From DASVBJ01 sp036375895 (GTDB lineage: Bacteria; Actinomycetota; Actinomycetes; JACCUZ01): a DNA stretch of 8,317 bases. Under the pieces are notes generated by a model. That model saw nothing but the letters and a program-made list of their open reading frames with translations, did no database searches and was not told the DNA's origin. The translations under genes were made by a program, and so were the position numbers. Shown here in pieces: positions 5,125-8,317 of the stretch (positions within the stretch are counted from its first letter, which is position 1; each line of letters begins with the position of its first letter). Location of the stretch: positions 1 through 8,317 of the forward strand of contig DASVBJ010000259.1 of assembly GCA_036375895.1 (NCBI GenBank), written 5' to 3'.

Positions 5125-5786
5125 CCATCCGGGTGGCGATCGCCGACGACCAGGCGCTGGTGCGCGACGGGCTCCGCGTGCAGCTCGGGCTGGTCGCCGA
5201 CATCGAGGTGGTGGGCGAGGCCTCCGACGGCGAGCAGGCGGTGGCCCTGGCCCGGCGTACGACCCCGGACGTCCTCGTCATGGACGTCCGCATGCCGGTG
5301 CTGGACGGCATCGAGGCGACCCGACGCATCGCCGCCGACCCGCGCACCGCCGGCGTGCGGGTGCTGGTGCTCACGACGTTCGACCTCGACGAGAACGTGT
5401 TCGCCGCCCTCGTCGCCGGGGCCAGCGGGTTCCTCCTGAAGGACGCCACGCCTGAGGAGATCGTGCAGGCCGTGCGGGTCGTGGCGGCGGGCGAGTCGCT
5501 GCTGGCTCCCAGCGTCACGACCCGCCTGGTCCGGGAGGTCCGGTCGCGTCCGGCCGCCGGGCGCCCGCGGGCCGAGCTCGCGGCCGCACTGACCGAGCGA
5601 GAGGTCGAGGTGCTGCGCCTGGTCGCCGCGGGCCTGTCCAACGCCGAGCTGGCCGAGCACCTCGTCATCTCCCCCGCCACCGCCAAGACCCACGTGAGCC
5701 GCATCCTCACCAAGCTCGGCCTGCGCGACCGGGCCCAGCTGGTCGTGATCGCCTACGAGGCCGGTCTCGTCGTGCCGGGAGGCTGA
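5121..5786 (+). CDS. Response regulator, NarL/LuxR family
   Basis: This is a 221-residue DNA-binding partner of the kinase just upstream. The receiver domain (1-115) has the acidic pair Asp9/Asp10 (IADDQALVRDGL), phospho-acceptor Asp55 (VLVMDVRMP), Thr85/Thr86 and Lys107 (GFLLKDATPEEI). A linker of about 35 residues follows, then the LuxR-type helix-turn-helix at about 157-215 (LTEREVEVLRLVAAGLSNAEL, then ISPATAKTHVSRILTKLGLRDR). The GTG start overlaps the kinase stop as GTGA, so the two are translationally coupled. The exporter operon begins 152 bases downstream in the same direction and is the likely target. Whether it activates or represses cannot be told. Confidence 0.96.
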   Translation: MTIRVAIADDQALVRDGLRVQLGLVADIEVVGEASDGEQAVALARRTTPDVLVMDVRMPVLDGIEATRRIAADPRTAGVRVLVLTTFDLDENVFAALVAGASGFLLKDATPEEIVQAVRVVAAGESLLAPSVTTRLVREVRSRPAAGRPRAELAAALTEREVEVLRLVAAGLSNAELAEHLVISPATAKTHVSRILTKLGLRDRAQLVVIAYEAGLVVPGG

Positions 5787-5801
5787 CGGCCGGGCATCCG
5801 C

Positions 5802-5840
5802 CGTACGACCTGCGGCCCGGCGTACACCTGCAGTCGTACG
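5802..5840. promoter_or_regulatory. Inverted repeat upstream of the ABC exporter, candidate response-regulator operator
   Basis: CGTACGACCTGC at 5802-5813 faces GCAGTCGTACG at 5830-5840, complementary apart from one extra base. A third CGTAC followed by ACCTGC lies between them at 5821-5831, a direct repeat of the left arm. The cluster sits about 100 bases before the ATPase start, where NarL-type regulators often bind. It could also fold as a hairpin ending the regulator transcript, though no T-run follows. TAGCGT at 5886-5891 is a possible -10 for the exporter operon. Confidence 0.45.
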
Positions 5841-5938
5841 CCGAGGTGTCCCCTCGCGGCCGACGCCGCCGGACCACCCGCTCCCTAGCGTCGAGGACGT
5901 GCCGCGACGGTCGCGGCCACCCGACCTCGGAGCCTGCC

Positions 5939-6664
5939 ATGTCGTGCATCGAGCTGCTCGGCCTGACCAAGCGCTACGGCCCGGTCACCGCCGTGGACGG
6001 CCTCACCTTCTGCCCGGCCGCGGGCCGGGTCACCGGCTTCGTCGGCGCCAACGGGGCCGGGAAGTCGACGACGTTGCGGATGCTGCTCGGCCTGACCCGA
6101 CCCGACCACGGCAGCGCCACGATCGACGGCCGGCGCTACGCCGACCTGGACCACCCGATGCGGTCGGTCGGGGCGATGGTCGACCCCGACGTCTTCCACC
6201 CGGCGCGCAGCGGACGCAACGCGCTGCGCGTCGTGGCCCGAGTCGCACGCATCACCGACCGGCGCGTCGACGAGATGCTGGGACTCGTCGGCCTCGCCGA
6301 CGCGGCCGGCCGGCGGGTAGGCGGGTACTCGATGGGGATGCGCCAGCGGCTCTCGCTCGCCGTCGCCCTGCTCGGTGACCCGGCCACCCTCGTGCTCGAC
6401 GAGCCGGCCAACGGGCTCGACCCGCACGGTGTGCACTGGCTGCGCGGCCTCGTCCGCGGCCTCGCCGCCGAGGGCCGCACCGTGCTCGTGTCCAGCCACC
6501 TGCTGGCCGAGCTCGCCCAGACCGCCGACGACGTCGCCATCATCGACGCCGGGCGGCTGCTGACCCACGAGCCGATGTCCAGGCTGGTCGCCCGCGCCGG
6601 CGGTGGATCGCTCGAGGACGTCTTCCTCGCCCTCACCCTTCCCACCCTGCAGGAGAAGTCATGA
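5939..6664 (+). CDS. ABC transporter ATPase (ABC-2 exporter, BcrA/DrrA-like)
   Basis: This cytoplasmic nucleotide-binding subunit, 241 residues, powers the membrane subunit encoded next. Motifs in order: Walker A GANGAGKST (about 36-44), a Q-loop region where the Gln is replaced (SVGAMVDPDVFHPARSGRN, about 76-94), signature GGYSMGMRQRLSLA (128-141), Walker B LVLDEPANGLDP (151-162) with catalytic Glu155, and H-loop His187 (VSSHLL). It ends SLEDVFLALT, typical of this subfamily. The start is ATG 5939-5941 with GGAG six bases upstream; the frame is open earlier, but that part has no similarity to the family. It overlaps the permease by ATGA. Substrate unknown; relatives export antibiotics, peptides or lipids. 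Confidence 0.95.
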   Translation: MSCIELLGLTKRYGPVTAVDGLTFCPAAGRVTGFVGANGAGKSTTLRMLLGLTRPDHGSATIDGRRYADLDHPMRSVGAMVDPDVFHPARSGRNALRVVARVARITDRRVDEMLGLVGLADAAGRRVGGYSMGMRQRLSLAVALLGDPATLVLDEPANGLDPHGVHWLRGLVRGLAAEGRTVLVSSHLLAELAQTADDVAIIDAGRLLTHEPMSRLVARAGGGSLEDVFLALTLPTLQEKS

Positions 6665-7404
6665 GAACCCTCGTGTCCGCCGAGCTGCTGAAGCTGCGCA
6701 CGACCCGGGCCCTCGCCGTGACCGTGCCGCTGCTGATGGTCCTGTCCGCCGGGCTCCCCGCGCTCGCCGCGGCGGCGGAGGGCAGCGACGGCAACGCCGA
6801 GCTCGTCGCGTCCGACCTCGCCGACCTGCTCGCCGCGCCCGCTCGGCTCACCGGCGGTGCGGTGCTCCTGCTCGGGCTCCTCCTGACCGCCGGTGAGTTC
6901 CGTCATCGGACCGTGCTCACGACCCGGCTCGCCGAGCCGCGGCCACTCCGCACGTTGGTGGCCAAGCTGCTCACGATGGCGATCGTGGGCCTGCTCGTCG
7001 GCGTGATGGTCGAGATCACCGTCGGCGTCGGCACAGCCGTGGTGTTCGCCCAGCAGGGCATCGCGTTCGACCCGGGCTCGCCCGGGGCGGCCCGCACCGC
7101 GCTGGTCGTGCCGGTGGTCGTCGTGCTGCACGGCGTCGCGGGCGTGGCGGTCGGCGCGCTCCTGCGCAGCACCGCCGGGGCCGTCGGCGCCACCCTGGTC
7201 TGGGCGTTCGTGGTCGAGGGTGTGATCCCCGTCGTCACACGGCAGCCGGGACTGGTCGACTGGCTGCCCACCGGCCTGGTGCAGCAGGTGCTCGCCGGCG
7301 GTGGCGGCTCACCCGGTCCGGTCGTGGCCGCCGGACTGCTGCTCGCGTACGCCGGGGCGCTGGCCGGCTCCGCGGCGCTGCTCGACCGGCACCGCGAGGT
7401 CTGA
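6661..7404 (+). CDS. ABC-2 type transporter permease
   Basis: This integral membrane subunit, 247 residues, partners the ATPase whose stop codon it overlaps. About six transmembrane segments are visible, roughly at 17-39, 62-78, 100-130, 146-168, 172-192 and 218-241. The N-terminus SAELLKLRTTRALAV and the cytoplasmic stretch GEFRHRTVLTTRLAEPR (78-94) followed by LVAKLL are characteristic of ABC-2 permeases. A glycine-rich loop (212-216) precedes the last helix. It is the last gene of the operon, followed by a strong hairpin. Resistance, bacteriocin or signal export are all possible. Confidence 0.92.
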   Translation: MRTLVSAELLKLRTTRALAVTVPLLMVLSAGLPALAAAAEGSDGNAELVASDLADLLAAPARLTGGAVLLLGLLLTAGEFRHRTVLTTRLAEPRPLRTLVAKLLTMAIVGLLVGVMVEITVGVGTAVVFAQQGIAFDPGSPGAARTALVVPVVVVLHGVAGVAVGALLRSTAGAVGATLVWAFVVEGVIPVVTRQPGLVDWLPTGLVQQVLAGGGGSPGPVVAAGLLLAYAGALAGSAALLDRHREV

Positions 7405-7406
7405 TC

Positions 7407-7456
7407 CGCGTGCCTGCTCCGCCCGCGTCGTCGATGACGCGGGCGGAGCGCACGCG
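7407..7456. terminator. Bidirectional terminator hairpin between convergent genes
   Basis: A perfect 14-bp GC-rich stem pairs 7416-7429 with 7436-7449 around the six-base loop GTCGAT. It is extended by a further 7 bp (CGCGTGC at 7407-7413 with GCACGCG at 7450-7456) across a two-base bulge. It fills almost the whole gap between the permease stop and the aminopeptidase stop and would work for both strands. No U-tract follows, as is common in high-GC actinobacteria. Confidence 0.85.
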
Positions 7457-8317
7457 TCACCAGCTCGTGGGCTTGGCCGGCTGGTAGAGCCACACGTCGA
7501 AGAAGTGCGAGAGGTCCTGCCCGGAGAAGGTCGTCGCGAACGACGTGAACTCCTCGACGGTCACGTTGCCGAACTCGTTGTCCGCGTACCACGCCCGCAG
7601 CATGGGGAAGAACACGTCGTCCCCGAGCTTGACCCGCAGCGCCTGCAGCGTCATCGCGCCTCGCTCGTACAGCGAGCCGGCGAACATCGTCTCCGGGCCG
7701 CCGGGGTCTCCCGGGGGCGGGTTCCACACCCAGCTGCTGGCGTTCTTCGCGTACCAGCTGTTGAAGAAGGACTGCGCGCTCTTCTGCCCGGTGTGCTCGC
7801 TCCACATCCAGGCGCTGAACTCGGCGAACCCCTCGTTGACCCACATGTCCCGCCACCGCTGCAGGGTGACCGAGTCACCGAACCACTGGTGAGCGAGCTC
7901 GTGGGCGACGGTGAGCTCGTTCGGCGGGCTGTCGTAGAGCGGCTTGGTCTGGTTCTCCAGGGCGTACCCCACCTGCGGCGCGTCGTCGACCACCGCGCCG
8001 GTCGACGAGAACGGGTAGGGCCCGTACAGCTCGGCGAAGTAGTCGGTCATCGCCGGCACCTTGCGCAGCACGGCGTGGCTCTGCGCGTCGACGTCCGGGT
8101 CGGCGGCGATGAAGTACGGCACACCGCCCGGCGTGGTGCCGGTCGTCACGTCGAACACGCCGGTGGTGACGGTCGCCAGGTACGTCGCCATCGGCTCGCC
8201 GTTGTGCCACCGGAAGGTCCGCCACCCGTTCGCCGTGGACGTGCTGACCAGGTCACCGTTCGCCACGGCCGTGACCCCGGCGGGCACCGTGACCTCGAAG
8301 TCGTAGGTCGCCTTGTC
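7457..8317 (-). CDS. M1-family zinc metallopeptidase (aminopeptidase N-like), C-terminal part
   Basis: The last 286 residues of a gluzincin aminopeptidase; its start lies beyond the right edge and the frame is open to base 8317. Numbering from that edge, the zinc site is HELAHQWFG at about 139 (His139, catalytic Glu140, His143), with the third ligand Glu162 in NEGFAEF, giving HEXXH-X18-E. A GYALENQT stretch stands in for the GxMEN substrate-binding motif, with Leu in place of Met. The probable catalytic Tyr217 is in SLYERGAMTL. It ends FFDVWLYQPAKPTSW, about where short actinobacterial M1 enzymes end, without the long helical C-terminal domain of E. coli PepN. Such short forms are often secreted, but any signal peptide lies outside the window. 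It is convergent with the exporter operon and separated from it by the terminator. Confidence 0.95.
   Translation of the reverse strand, partial: DKATYDFEVTVPAGVTAVANGDLVSTSTANGWRTFRWHNGEPMATYLATVTTGVFDVTTGTTPGGVPYFIAADPDVDAQSHAVLRKVPAMTDYFAELYGPYPFSSTGAVVDDAPQVGYALENQTKPLYDSPPNELTVAHELAHQWFGDSVTLQRWRDMWVNEGFAEFSAWMWSEHTGQKSAQSFFNSWYAKNASSWVWNPPPGDPGGPETMFAGSLYERGAMTLQALRVKLGDDVFFPMLRAWYADNEFGNVTVEEFTSFATTFSGQDLSHFFDVWLYQPAKPTSW

Overview
The window is very GC-rich (third codon positions almost all G or C) and looks like chromosomal DNA of a high-GC actinobacterium. The order lexA / LysM membrane protein / nrdR / cobalamin-dependent nrdJ, with actinobacterial-type LexA and NrdR operators, suggests a Nocardioides-like or other propionibacterial/streptomycete-grade lineage. 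The genus is an inference. The window carries no tRNA, rRNA, CRISPR array or insertion sequence that I can see.

Layout. (1) Bases 1-1556 hold the N-terminal half of nrdJ (class II ribonucleotide reductase) on the minus strand. It ends abruptly at a tail-to-tail junction with a second, about 84 % identical nrdJ fragment on the plus strand (1-147). The minus-strand copy has one in-frame TGA, exactly where the family has a redox-active catalytic cysteine. (2) 1631-2146 is nrdR, followed upstream by a control region with two NrdR boxes 32 bp apart and a DnaA-box-like 9-mer overlapping one of them. (3) 2501-2959 is an SOS-linked LysM membrane protein of ChiZ/DivS-like architecture, and 3188-3967 is lexA, divergent from it. 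Three LexA boxes lie between them. (4) 3997-5786 is a NarL-type two-component pair (histidine kinase and response regulator, GTGA overlap). (5) 5939-7404 is a two-gene ABC-2 exporter (ATPase and permease, ATGA overlap), preceded by an inverted repeat that may be its operator. (6) A strong hairpin (7407-7456) separates this from the convergent 3' end of an M1 zinc aminopeptidase (7457-8317, running off the window).

How the genes fit together. The left half is a DNA-damage and dNTP-supply module. LexA represses itself and the divergent cell-division regulator, so DNA damage would induce both. NrdR senses dATP/ATP and would repress its own operon, nrdR-nrdJ, through the paired boxes. The right half is a sensor/regulator pair beside an exporter it probably controls; the signal and the exported substrate cannot be read from sequence.

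The two points that most need checking concern nrdJ: the TGA at the catalytic-cysteine codon (selenocysteine, nonsense mutation or base-call error) and the inverted junction (assembly or amplification chimera, or a real rearrangement). Everything else is recognisable actinobacterial gene content. I do not see an unmistakably new multi-gene system.
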